A stretch of 64,000 nt of DNA from DASWTL01 sp035575925 (GTDB lineage Bacteria > Bacteroidota > Bacteroidia > Sphingobacteriales > Sphingobacteriaceae). This document shows, one piece after another, positions 53,449 to 62,179 of the stretch. Under the pieces are notes generated by a model that searched no databases, was not told the origin of the DNA, and was given only the letters and a program-made list of their open reading frames with translations. The stretch covers positions 1-64,000 of the forward strand of contig DATLXK010000027.1 of assembly GCA_035575925.1 (NCBI GenBank), in the 5' to 3' direction. The stretch's first letter is position 1; every line of letters starts with the position of its first letter. Made by a program: the position numbers and the translations under genes.

Positions 53449-55545
53449 ATGAGAAGATTTCAACATATCTTTTTTATTATTATTCTCTTCTGTTCATCCC
53501 AATCTTTTGGACAGAAATTTAAAGTTGATGATGTTTTAGGTTATCCTTTTCCTACAGAACTAAGAAGCTCGGCCCGGGGGTCTAAAATAGCATGGGCTTT
53601 TAACGAACGCGGAAAGCGTAATATTTACGTGGCCCAAGGCCCCGCTTTTACTCCTGTGAAATTGACAACTTATGAAAAAGATGATGGACAGGAGATCAGC
53701 AGCTTATCTATTTCTGCCGATGGAAACTGGATTGTTTATGTGAGGGGGGGCGACCATGGTGGCAATCAGGCAAGTACTCCTGTTAATTCTAATTCCGATC
53801 CCTTAATTTCAAAAGTACAGGTATGGACTATTCCATTTACCGGCGGGGAACCCCGGGTTTTAGGAGAAGGTGATTATCCGGTTATTTCTCCGGGCAGTGA
53901 TAAAGTTGTTTATAAAACCAGCGGTGGGCAAGTATCAGTTGTACCTGTTGATGGGTCAGCTCCAGCCAGGCAGTTATTTAATAATCGCGGATCAAGCAGT
54001 GGTTTAACCTGGTCACCTGATGGTTCATCTCTGGCATTTGTTTCTTCAAGGGGAACCCATTCTTTTATTGGAATTTATATTGGTGCTGAGACTCCAATCA
54101 AGTGGATATCACCTGCATTTTCAAAAGATGAATCTCCAAAATGGTCTACTGATGGTAGGAAGATTGCTTTTATCCGTAAACCCGGCTCCGGAGGTGCCCG
54201 GGATTCTATTTTAGCCAGACGACACCAGCCGTGGGCAATCTGGACAGCAGATGTTGCTTCAGGCAAGGCGTCAGAATTATGGAAAGCCCCGGAAACTTTA
54301 AGAGGATCATTTCCATCTTCAGACGGGGGAGCTAATTTAAATTGGGCTGCAGACCACCGTATTGTTTTTACATCATATCATGATGGATGGCCGCATCTTT
54401 ATTCTATGCCGGCTACCGGCGGCCAGCCCTTATTGCTTACACCAGGCTCATTTATAATTGAACATGTAAAGTTAAGTCCTGATAAAAAGTGGCTGGTATT
54501 CAGTACCAATTCCGGGCCTGACAAATGGGATCTTGAGCGCCGGCATATTGCGCGTGTACCAGTAGACCGATCAAAAATGGAAATACTAACGCCCGGTACA
54601 GGCTTAGAAACCTACCCTGTAATAACCGGTGATGGGAATACCTTGGTTATGCTTAGTTCAACAGCTGTAAGACCGTTATTACCTGCGGTAAAGGATCTTA
54701 ATCAAGGAAAAATACAATTGGTCGGAGAGAGCTTTATTCCACCATCATTTCCATTAAAACAAATGGTTGCTCCAAAACACATTACTTTTAAAGCTGCTGA
54801 TGGGACTACTGTATACGGACAGCTGTTCGAACCACAGGGCGGAAAATCTAAAAAACCTGCCATAGTATACATTCATGGAGGTCCAAACCGCCAAATGCTG
54901 CTTGGATGGCATCATATGGATTATTATTCTATAGATTATGCTTTAAATCAATATTTAGTAAATATGGGCTTTGCTGTTTTATCAGTTAATTACAGGTTGG
55001 GGCCCGGCTACGGATATGAATATAATAAACCTGCAAATGCAGGAAATACAGGCGCTTCTGAATATCAGGATATTAAGGCCGCCGGAGAATGGCTGGCTTC
55101 TCAACCACAATTTGATTCACAACGAATAGGAATCTATGGCGGGTCTTACGGCGGTTACCTCGCAGCCCTTGCACTTGCACGTGATTCTAAATTATTTGCT
55201 GCTGGTGTGGATATTCATGGTGTACATACCAGGTTCAGTAACTCACAATCTGACAATGTGGAACGGGCTCCAGATAATGAACTGGCTGAAAAAGTTTCCT
55301 ATGAGTCTTTACCCATCGCAAATCTTGATACATGGACATCGCCTGTTCTTCTCATTCATGGAGATGACGACCGAAATGTAGCATTTAGTCAAACTGTTGA
55401 ACTGGCCCGCCGCTTTGAACAAAAAGGATTTCCTTTTGAATACCTTGCCATACCCGATGATACTCATCATTGGATGAAATTTCAAAATGCCGTAAAGGTG
55501 AGCGAGGCAACGGCCGACTTTTTGCGCAGAAAATTATTAAAATAA
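53449..55545 (+). CDS. exported S9 family serine peptidase (prolyl-oligopeptidase/DPP-IV type)
   Basis: The 698 residues have a Sec signal peptide (about 1-21), a WD/TolB-like propeller (about 30-420) and an alpha/beta-hydrolase domain (about 440-698). The catalytic triad is visible: Ser about 566 in GGSYGGY, Asp about 640 in HGDDDRNV, and His about 672 in DDTHHW. VYIHGGPN is the oxyanion region. Such enzymes remove dipeptides or cut short oligopeptides in the periplasm. It heads the five-gene operon; the next gene, a dipeptide epimerase-like enolase, starts 18 bases after its stop. This fits a route in which the peptidase supplies dipeptides. Confidence 0.93.
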   Translation: MRRFQHIFFIIILFCSSQSFGQKFKVDDVLGYPFPTELRSSARGSKIAWAFNERGKRNIYVAQGPAFTPVKLTTYEKDDGQEISSLSISADGNWIVYVRGGDHGGNQASTPVNSNSDPLISKVQVWTIPFTGGEPRVLGEGDYPVISPGSDKVVYKTSGGQVSVVPVDGSAPARQLFNNRGSSSGLTWSPDGSSLAFVSSRGTHSFIGIYIGAETPIKWISPAFSKDESPKWSTDGRKIAFIRKPGSGGARDSILARRHQPWAIWTADVASGKASELWKAPETLRGSFPSSDGGANLNWAADHRIVFTSYHDGWPHLYSMPATGGQPLLLTPGSFIIEHVKLSPDKKWLVFSTNSGPDKWDLERRHIARVPVDRSKMEILTPGTGLETYPVITGDGNTLVMLSSTAVRPLLPAVKDLNQGKIQLVGESFIPPSFPLKQMVAPKHITFKAADGTTVYGQLFEPQGGKSKKPAIVYIHGGPNRQMLLGWHHMDYYSIDYALNQYLVNMGFAVLSVNYRLGPGYGYEYNKPANAGNTGASEYQDIKAAGEWLASQPQFDSQRIGIYGGSYGGYLAALALARDSKLFAAGVDIHGVHTRFSNSQSDNVERAPDNELAEKVSYESLPIANLDTWTSPVLLIHGDDDRNVAFSQTVELARRFEQKGFPFEYLAIPDDTHHWMKFQNAVKVSEATADFLRRKLLK

Positions 55546-55562
55546 TCTTTAAATCCAATCCT

Positions 55563-56660
55563 GTGGTTTTATCATCGTTTGAAATCTATAAATATTCCAT
55601 TCCTATAGAACCGTTTACCATCGCCACCGGAACTATGAACTATGCACAGAATATATTTATACGTGCGCATACAGATTCAGGAATAACTGGTGTTGGTGAG
55701 TGTTCCGCATTTCCAATGATTGTAGGAGAAACCCAGGCCACATGTTATGAAATGGCTAAGGATTTTGCCGCTTTATGGAAAGGCAGGGACGCTGCTGATA
55801 TTGAAGGCAGAATGGATGAGCTTCATTTGTACACAGCTGGAAATTATACTGTAAAAAGCGCTTTTGATATGGCTTTATATGATATTGCTGCAAAAAAAGC
55901 CGGACAGCCGCTGTATAAATTTTTAGGAGGCGATACAAGAACTATAACAACTGATATAACAATAGGTATTGATACTCCCGAAATAATGGCTCAAAAAGCC
56001 ACAAAATTTGCAAATGAAGGTGTTAAAATCATTAAAGTGAAGCTAGGGAAGCGGCCGGCAGATGATATTTTACGGATTAAAAGTATTCGGGAAGCTGTAG
56101 GGAGTGAAGTTAAATTGAGAATTGATGCCAATCAGGGGTGGGGTTTTGATGATGCTGTATATGCTTTAGAAGCGCTGAGTCACTATAATATTCAATTCTG
56201 CGAACAGCCTATGCGTACCTGGAACGATGAATTTTTGCCGGAACTTTGCAAGAAATCCTCTATTCCTATTATGGCAGATGAAAGCGTGTTTTCACATCAT
56301 GATGCTAAACGGATTATTAAAAATCATGCTGCAAAATACATCAACATTAAATTCTCAAAAAGCGGTGGAATTCTCGAAGCAACACGAATCAATAATATAG
56401 CTGAAGAAAATGAAGTAAAATGTATGTTGGGATGTATGCTGGAGAGCAGGCTGGCTTTAACGGCTAACGTTCATTTCGCAATGGCAAATAAAAATATTAT
56501 CTATTTTGATCTTGATACCTGCTTATTAGGTCAACTTGCAGACCCAGTTATCGGCGGAACCAGCTACCAGGGAATGGATATGTTTCTGACCGATGCGATT
56601 GGAATCGGCGCTGATGTAGATCAGTCTTACCTTGATAAATGCGAACACGTAATTGTGTAA
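55563..56660 (+). CDS. enolase-superfamily dipeptide epimerase-like enzyme (MR/MLE, L-Ala-D/L-Glu epimerase type)
   Basis: I use the GTG at 55563, just after the peptidase stop. The family N-terminus (FEIYKYSIPIEPFTIATG) follows it directly, whereas the ATG at 55470 would overlap the peptidase by 76 bases in another frame. The ~365 residues have the K-x-K general base (IIKVKLGKRP) and the three metal ligands Asp (RIDANQGW), Glu (CEQPM) and Asp (ADESVF). The second Lys lies in KFSKSGG. This arrangement is that of dipeptide epimerases. Ala-Glu specificity is plausible next to cell-wall enzymes, but cannot be read from sequence. Confidence 0.87.
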   Translation: MVLSSFEIYKYSIPIEPFTIATGTMNYAQNIFIRAHTDSGITGVGECSAFPMIVGETQATCYEMAKDFAALWKGRDAADIEGRMDELHLYTAGNYTVKSAFDMALYDIAAKKAGQPLYKFLGGDTRTITTDITIGIDTPEIMAQKATKFANEGVKIIKVKLGKRPADDILRIKSIREAVGSEVKLRIDANQGWGFDDAVYALEALSHYNIQFCEQPMRTWNDEFLPELCKKSSIPIMADESVFSHHDAKRIIKNHAAKYINIKFSKSGGILEATRINNIAEENEVKCMLGCMLESRLALTANVHFAMANKNIIYFDLDTCLLGQLADPVIGGTSYQGMDMFLTDAIGIGADVDQSYLDKCEHVIV

Positions 56661-56688
56661 AGTATCACTTTAACAGATAAGCCGATAC

Positions 56689-57723
56689 ATGGTATATTTA
56701 GATGGGAAACCAGGAAGAACAGCTGTAATAAATGGAAAAAAGTTTCTTTTTTTTTCAGGATATAATTACCTGGGGATAGACAAAGTTCCAGAATTTTTAC
56801 AATTATTACAGGAAGGGCTTGAAAGATATGGATGGCTATTTCCCTCTTCGCGCATATCTAATACCCGTTTAGCCATTTTTGAAGAATGTGAAGCTCTCCT
56901 TTCAGAAATTACTGGGTCAGAAGAAACCGTTTTAGTATCATCAGGATTTAATGCCGGTAGGCTTGCTACTCATTTTAACGTTAATGACATCATGAATGCG
57001 CCTGATTCGCATCCTTCCATTAACAGAAATGCAGCTGCGAACAGCGATTTTAAGGAGTGGGGCAATTGGTTTGTTCAAACTACTAATGCTAATCCAGCGG
57101 ATCACTCCATCTTTGCAAGCGATTCTTTAAATCCCATCAAAGCCACCCTGAATGATTTTACATTTTTAAAACACACAAAAAAAAGGGTCAGCGGAATTAT
57201 AGATGACTCGCACGGAATTGGAATGACCGGTGAACAGGGTAAGGGCGTTGCGTCCATAGTGCCTGCGCTTACTAATCTGGATTATATTTTTACTTATTCA
57301 CTTTCCAAAGCCTTTGGAATAGCTGGTGGAGCTGTAAGCTGCTCTAAAGAAAGAGCTGCCCTGATAAGAACTTTGCCCGATTACACCGCAGTTACCCCCC
57401 CGGCCCCCGCCCAGCTTTATGCTTTTTTAAAAGCACAGCACATTTATGCAATCCAGAGAGAGAAATTATTTAACAACATTTCATATCTTGGGGAATGTAT
57501 AAAAGATATTCTGGGTATTAAATTTAATCCCGATTATCCAATTGTTCTGTTACCTGAAGCTTTTGATGAAAAGGTTCTGTTTGATAATAATATAATCATA
57601 TCCTCTTTTTCTTATCCGGATCCATCAAGCGCTAAGGTTAACAGGTTAGTTTTAAATGCATTGCACACTAAAGAAGATCTGGAATTCATCGCTGAATGTT
57701 TACATAAAGCAATTTTAGATTGA
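56689..57723 (+). CDS. alpha-oxoamine-synthase-like PLP enzyme (KBL/BioF type)
   Basis: The 344 residues are a fold-type I PLP enzyme with GYNYLGID near the N-terminus, RISNTRLAIFEECEALLSEITG, the PLP-binding IIDDSHGIGMTG (about 165-175) and the Schiff-base Lys about 207 in TYSLSKAFGIAGG. These are hallmarks of the 2-amino-3-ketobutyrate CoA ligase/8-amino-7-oxononanoate synthase group. It is about 40 residues shorter than BioF, lacking part of the N-terminal and small domains. The neighbours are dipeptide and cell-wall enzymes, not biotin genes, so BioF itself is unlikely. The acyl donor and amino acid are unknown. Confidence 0.85.
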   Translation: MVYLDGKPGRTAVINGKKFLFFSGYNYLGIDKVPEFLQLLQEGLERYGWLFPSSRISNTRLAIFEECEALLSEITGSEETVLVSSGFNAGRLATHFNVNDIMNAPDSHPSINRNAAANSDFKEWGNWFVQTTNANPADHSIFASDSLNPIKATLNDFTFLKHTKKRVSGIIDDSHGIGMTGEQGKGVASIVPALTNLDYIFTYSLSKAFGIAGGAVSCSKERAALIRTLPDYTAVTPPAPAQLYAFLKAQHIYAIQREKLFNNISYLGECIKDILGIKFNPDYPIVLLPEAFDEKVLFDNNIIISSFSYPDPSSAKVNRLVLNALHTKEDLEFIAECLHKAILD

Positions 57724-57761
57724 AAAATCAGTTAACAAGATATAAGAGTTAATTTAATAAA

Positions 57762-59075
57762 ATGAGAACCATTGCAGTAAAACTATTCATTTCAGGCTTT
57801 TGTAGCATCATGATATGCCTGATTGCTACACCAGCAGATGGGCAACGCCTCACCGAACGAAAAATTAAACGGGTTTTTGACAATTCAGAAATTGTAAATG
57901 ACCATTATACAGGCTTCGTATTATATGATCAGCGTACTGATAAGGTTATTTATGAATTAAATTCGAACAAGCCTTCCGTTCCGGCATCAAATACCAAACT
58001 TTTTACACTTTATACTGCCTTAAGAATGCTGGGAGACTCTATTCCCGGTTTACGATATATTGTTAAAGGTGATTCACTTATTTTCTGGGGAACAGGGGAT
58101 CCTTCCCTGTTTCATCCTGACCTCAAATCAGCAAAAGTTTTTAATTTCCTGAAAAACTCTCCACAGAAGCTCTTTTATTCCGGAGCTAATTACATCCCGT
58201 CCTCGAGATCCGGATCGTTTTCGCTGCAAACCGAGTTAACATCATTTCCCATCGGAGAGAACACCGCCGTAATTTTTGCCGGCGCGGATGGAAATCTCAA
58301 AATCACACCTTCTTCTCTTGCCCTAAAGCTAAGGCAGGATACCTCTTATCATCCTAAAACTTTTACTATTCGGAGGGACGCTTCAGGAATAGGGTTCTCC
58401 TACCCTTTAATGCAAATAACCGCGGGATTTAAAAAGCTTTTTCCCATCCGGCATGAACCGGATATTATAGCCGGTATATTGCAAGACACGTTAAAAAAAC
58501 CTGTGGGTTTTATTGAAATGCCCATGCCGCAAAATGCCGCAACGGTATATAGTCTTCATTCAGATTCCCTTTATAAACGAATGATGTTGCCGAGTGATAA
58601 TTATCTGGCAGAACAAATATTATTAATGTGTTCATCTGTATTACCAGGCCCGTTAAGTTTAGACTCAACCATTGCTTACAGCTCTAAAAATTATCTGAAT
58701 GACTTACCTGATAAGTTTCAATGGACAGACGGGTCAGGCCTTTCGAGATATAATTTATTCTCTCCCAGATCCATCATAAAAATGCTGGTTAAAATCAGGG
58801 ATAAAGTAGGTAATGAACAACGATTACTTAATATGTTTCCTGCAGGAGGAATTAGCGGAACTCTGAAAAATGCTTATAAAACAGACAATGGTGTTCCATT
58901 TGTTTGGGCAAAGACCGGAACTTTATCAAACGTGCATCTGCAAGGTGGATATCTGGTGACCAGGAAAGGAAAAAAGCTGATATATTCATTTATGAATAAT
59001 AATTTTCTTCGAACTACTTCTGAAATACGTGATGAAATGGGACGGATTATAACTGATATTCATAATCGCTATTAA
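57762..59075 (+). CDS. dacB: D-alanyl-D-alanine carboxypeptidase/endopeptidase (PBP4, peptidase S13)
   Basis: The 437 residues have a signal peptide (about 1-27) and the three penicillin-binding motifs. S-N-T-K at 76-79 (PASNTKLFT) has the acylating Ser76, S-D-N occurs in PSDNYLAEQ (about 282), and K-T-G in WAKTGTLSN (about 388). The arrangement with an inserted domain between the first and second motifs is that of S13/PBP4. It trims D-Ala and cuts peptide cross-links in the periplasm. It is fourth of five genes in the operon, so free D-amino acids and peptides may be the pathway's feedstock. Confidence 0.92.
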   Translation: MRTIAVKLFISGFCSIMICLIATPADGQRLTERKIKRVFDNSEIVNDHYTGFVLYDQRTDKVIYELNSNKPSVPASNTKLFTLYTALRMLGDSIPGLRYIVKGDSLIFWGTGDPSLFHPDLKSAKVFNFLKNSPQKLFYSGANYIPSSRSGSFSLQTELTSFPIGENTAVIFAGADGNLKITPSSLALKLRQDTSYHPKTFTIRRDASGIGFSYPLMQITAGFKKLFPIRHEPDIIAGILQDTLKKPVGFIEMPMPQNAATVYSLHSDSLYKRMMLPSDNYLAEQILLMCSSVLPGPLSLDSTIAYSSKNYLNDLPDKFQWTDGSGLSRYNLFSPRSIIKMLVKIRDKVGNEQRLLNMFPAGGISGTLKNAYKTDNGVPFVWAKTGTLSNVHLQGGYLVTRKGKKLIYSFMNNNFLRTTSEIRDEMGRIITDIHNRY

Positions 59076-59091
59076 TACTTAACAATTGACC

Positions 59092-60618
59092 ATGATCTAT
59101 AAAAGGACTTTCCTGCTTTGTATTGTCTCCATATTGAGCTTTAATACATCTGACCTTTACTCCCAAAATTCTCCTCGTTCGGGAATAGAAGATGCCATTT
59201 TACGCGATAAAAGTAACTTTTATTATATCGATTCTAAGAATTATCCATCCGGAAACCGCTCACTCCCCATAGGCGTTTTTGATTCGGGTACCGGAGGGTT
59301 AACTATTTTAAATACCCTTATTCAGTTTGATCAGAATAATAATTCGACTAAAATAAACGGAAAGGATAATGTCCCTGATTTTGCCTCTGAAAAATTTATT
59401 TACCTGGCAGATCAGGCCAACATGCCTTATGGAAACTATTACAGTGAAAAGAAAAATGACCTTTTAGTGGAAAACGTTTTAAAGGACGCTCAATTTCTAC
59501 TCTCTGATAAATATTATTTGCAGGGTAGTTCAAAAAGTTACAGTTCTGATAAACAAAAGGTTAAAGCTATAGTTATTGCATGCAACACCGCTACTGCCTA
59601 TGGGAAAGAATACATTGAAGGGTTTATAAAAAAAACCGGAATTAATTTGAAAGTGATAGGAGTGATTGATGCCGGTGCACAAGGCACTTTGGATGTTTTT
59701 AAGAAAAATGAAAATGGCTCAATAGGAGTTTTTGCAACGGTAGGTACTATTGCTTCTAAAGGGTATGAAAAAACAATCGTAAATCTGAAAAACAAACTTG
59801 GCTATACGGGTAATCTTCAGGTATATAACCAGGGCGGTTACGGACTTGCCGAAGCTGTTGATGAAGAACCTGATTTCATCAGCCGTAAAGCCACCTTGCC
59901 CAGATCAAATTACAGAGGCCCTGCAATGGAAAGCGGAGAATACAAAATCGAAAAAACCCTGCTCGATATCTACAACTTTGATTTTGATAATAACAAAATG
60001 CTTTGTGACAACAAAACCGATGACTGTGGAAGTATGCAATTAAATTCTGCAGATAATTACGCCCGTTTTCACCTGGTGTCATTAATGGAAAAAATTCGAA
60101 AAACACTTGGATCCCAGCCTTTAAAGGCACTTGTTCTGGGTTGTACTCATTACCCTTTTCTAATAAAGGATATTCGCGGGATCCTGAAGGAACTGTATAC
60201 CTATCAGAAAAATGGTAAATATATTTATCGCGCTTTCATGGTTAAGGATATTAAAATTATTGACCCGGCAGTAAATGTGGCAATAGAACTTCATGATTTT
60301 TTGAATAAACAAAATTTGTTTAATCCTACCGGAGATATGAAAGCCAGTGAGTTCTTCATCAGTGTTCCCAATAAGGATAATAAAAATGTGGTTACAGACG
60401 AACAAGGCAGGTTTACATACAAATATAAATATGGAAGAAACGCTGGTGAAATACAGGAATATGTAAAAGTAGTACCGTTCAGTAGAAGCAATATTCCATC
60501 AGAAACTTTAGATCGTATAAAAACAGTAATCCCTTCTACTTATACTTTAATAAATAAATTTCATTCCACTAATCCAAAAACTCTTGCTTTACCGGAAAAG
60601 GATAGAATTAAAGAATAA
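59092..60618 (+). CDS. exported, enlarged glutamate-racemase-like (Asp/Glu racemase) protein
   Basis: I use the ATG at 59092, which opens a Sec leader (MIYKRTFLLCIVSILSF); a TTG two codons earlier is in frame. The ~508 residues are about twice the length of MurI. The MurI landmarks are intact: GVFDSGTGGLT (about 61-71), Cys164 in ACNTATA and Cys351 in GCTHYPF. These are the two catalytic Cys of PLP-independent racemases. Relative to MurI there is extra sequence before the first Cys, a 70-odd-residue insertion before the second (rich in Asp/Asn, with its own Cys pair near 315) and a C-terminal extension of ~100. It would racemise an acidic amino acid, or a related substrate, outside the cytoplasm. 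Activity is unproven. Confidence 0.85.
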   Translation: MIYKRTFLLCIVSILSFNTSDLYSQNSPRSGIEDAILRDKSNFYYIDSKNYPSGNRSLPIGVFDSGTGGLTILNTLIQFDQNNNSTKINGKDNVPDFASEKFIYLADQANMPYGNYYSEKKNDLLVENVLKDAQFLLSDKYYLQGSSKSYSSDKQKVKAIVIACNTATAYGKEYIEGFIKKTGINLKVIGVIDAGAQGTLDVFKKNENGSIGVFATVGTIASKGYEKTIVNLKNKLGYTGNLQVYNQGGYGLAEAVDEEPDFISRKATLPRSNYRGPAMESGEYKIEKTLLDIYNFDFDNNKMLCDNKTDDCGSMQLNSADNYARFHLVSLMEKIRKTLGSQPLKALVLGCTHYPFLIKDIRGILKELYTYQKNGKYIYRAFMVKDIKIIDPAVNVAIELHDFLNKQNLFNPTGDMKASEFFISVPNKDNKNVVTDEQGRFTYKYKYGRNAGEIQEYVKVVPFSRSNIPSETLDRIKTVIPSTYTLINKFHSTNPKTLALPEKDRIKE

Positions 60619-60625
60619 TTATAAA

Positions 60626-60771
60626 CGCTACAGGCAACGCTTATCTTTTAGGGCTTTGCGAAGATGGCGGGTAGAAAGCACAACTTTGCCACTCGGCACA
60701 AAACTTAGTTAAATGTAGAGATATTTTGAGAACCTCGTCACCCGCCATTTTTGCAAGAGCCTGTGTTAGCG
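60626..60771. repeat. long imperfect palindrome, attC-like, after the racemase gene
   Basis: Outer arms CGCTACAGGC (60626-60635) and GCCTGTGTTAGCG (60759-60771) enclose inner arms. These are GGCTTTGCGAAGATGGCGGGT, 60652-60672, 21 bases by position, and its near-complement 60740-60761. The centre is AT-rich. Right after the left outer arm is CGCTTATCTTTT, a motif repeated at two later boundaries. Palindromic boundaries with a GTTAGC end resemble integron attC sites, though no integrase is in the window. Confidence 0.55.
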
Positions 60772-60778
60772 GTAGTTT

Positions 60779-61255
60779 TTATAAAGTATGATGATTAATC
60801 TGTCGATAACTGGGATTGTAATTGTCGTCAAAAAAGTGTGAGTATGGTCTAAAAGCCCCATTGTATAGTTCATGATTTACAACGTCCGAAGTGAAAAGCG
60901 ACTTTGTTTTTAGATTTCGATGAATATTTAAAAGTTTTTCATGAATAATGTCTTCATTATGCTTTCTACAGCTGATTCCTAGCAAAAACATGTCGTTTTG
61001 GTCGGTCGGGTCTTTCTCTAAGTCGAAGTATGCAAAAACCCTTTCGTCAGTCTTGCTTTGAAATATCTCGATTGAGTGGTTATTTCGATTTAGATATTTC
61101 TCAACAACCAGTTCTCGGTCACTTGTTATATCCAGTAACTCTAATATTTCCAATAGTTCAGTTCCATTTAATTCAGTTTCCCATGAGGAATTTTTAACTA
61201 TGAATATTTCGTAGAAGCAGGCGTGAAAAGAAAACTCTACATAATCCTTATTCAT
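60779..61255 (-). CDS. hypothetical protein, AT-rich cassette-like gene
   Basis: The 158 residues have no signal peptide, membrane segment or family I recognise. The protein is acidic overall, with a central charged stretch (FAYFDLEKDPTDQNDMFLLGISCRK) and an aromatic C-terminus (YSHFFDDNYNPSYRQINHH). It lies between the palindrome at 60626-60771 and the repeat at 61332-61379, and is AT-rich compared with neighbours. The orientation is shared with the next small gene. It is probably an acquired accessory gene of unknown function. Confidence 0.55.
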   Translation of the reverse strand: MNKDYVEFSFHACFYEIFIVKNSSWETELNGTELLEILELLDITSDRELVVEKYLNRNNHSIEIFQSKTDERVFAYFDLEKDPTDQNDMFLLGISCRKHNEDIIHEKLLNIHRNLKTKSLFTSDVVNHELYNGAFRPYSHFFDDNYNPSYRQINHHTL

Positions 61256-61331
61256 ACAATGTTATCCATTTACAGTAAATAAAATGTTCCCTAAATTGAA
61301 TTGCCAATCGTAAAGTCGGTAGTTAAATTAC

Positions 61332-61379
61332 CGCTTATCGTTTTGCAAATTTGTGCAGAAATGGCATTGCTTGCAAAAC
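61332..61379. repeat. second cassette-boundary repeat
   Basis: CGCTTATCGTTTT (61332-61344) matches the motif in the first palindrome. It flows into GTTTTGCAA (61340-61348), whose perfect complement TTGCAAAAC is at 61371-61379. It lies in the 220-base spacer between the two small genes. Confidence 0.45.
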
Positions 61380-61476
61380 CATTGTCTTACCGTACTGAAC
61401 TAAATAATTAACGAATGAATTAACGTAAACCACTGTCAGCCATTTTTGAACAAATTTGCTGTTATATGCCGTTTTT

Positions 61477-62103
61477 TTATTTTATTCTATTGTCTGCTAT
61501 TACACGAAAACGAAATTCCTTATTCGTTTCATTTCCATTTTTGTCAACTTGGGTTATGTAATTTGCTTTTGATTTTATTAATTCAACACTGTCTTTTTGA
61601 AAATAGCTTTCATTTCTTATAACTAGTTTATTTGTCCTTATGCAATTGTCAATATTTGATTTATCAAGAGTAATGCTATCTTTCAAAGTATATGTTCCGT
61701 AAAAATAACTTTGTCCAAGTCCGCTTCCGTTTGCCATAACATATGTTCCATCTGTCTTAAAGTCTACCGAAAATCCATTGAAGCCACCGTCATTAAAGCC
61801 ACTTATTAAAGTCGGTAAATTTGCTTTGTTCTCTTGGTAATAGAATAATCCAATATTTGCCAAAATAAATATAAGTCCAATAAAAGTCGGAAGGTAACTT
61901 TTCAACTTTCGGGAAGTCTTGAACTCTTTAAGGTCTTTAAAAATTGTCCAGATAAAAATTGATAGCCCAACAATACCTATAAACAGAAAAACAAAACCAT
62001 CAAAAATAAAATCATTTTCAGCAGATTTATACAGTTTAACAGTGAACCAAATTCCGAAAATGGTCAGCAGTATAATTCTTATTGTTTTGTTCTTCGGTGT
62101 CAA
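61477..62103 (-). CDS. hypothetical membrane protein with a C-terminal soluble domain
   Basis: The 208 residues have three membrane segments (about 7-25, 29-53 and 68-88). A soluble part of ~115 residues follows, with alternating strands (GGFNGFSVDFKTDGTYVMANGSG, YFYGTYTLKDSITLDKSN) that suggest a small beta-barrel or lipocalin-like fold. No family is recognised. It is AT-rich and flanked by the repeats at 61332-61379 and 62119-62155, which mark it as a second cassette-like gene. The function is unknown. Confidence 0.6.
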   Translation of the reverse strand: MTPKNKTIRIILLTIFGIWFTVKLYKSAENDFIFDGFVFLFIGIVGLSIFIWTIFKDLKEFKTSRKLKSYLPTFIGLIFILANIGLFYYQENKANLPTLISGFNDGGFNGFSVDFKTDGTYVMANGSGLGQSYFYGTYTLKDSITLDKSNIDNCIRTNKLVIRNESYFQKDSVELIKSKANYITQVDKNGNETNKEFRFRVIADNRIK

Positions 62104-62118
62104 ATGTTTCGTCTTTTA

Positions 62119-62155
62119 AAATGGCATATAACAATTGCGTTGCCGCTTATATTTT
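62119..62155. repeat. third cassette-boundary repeat
   Basis: GGCATATAAC starts near 62123, and its complement GTTATATGCC occurs just past the stop codon of the membrane-protein gene (around 61460). CGCTTATATTTT (62144-62155) is the third copy of the motif seen at the other two boundaries. Confidence 0.45.
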
Positions 62156-62179
62156 AAAAGAGGTGTTAAATATTTACAA

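Noticed and set aside
55470..55562. ATG at 55470 as the start of the enolase-superfamily gene
   Set aside because: It lies 76 bases inside the peptidase gene in another frame and adds residues unlike the family; the GTG at 55563 begins at the domain boundary.
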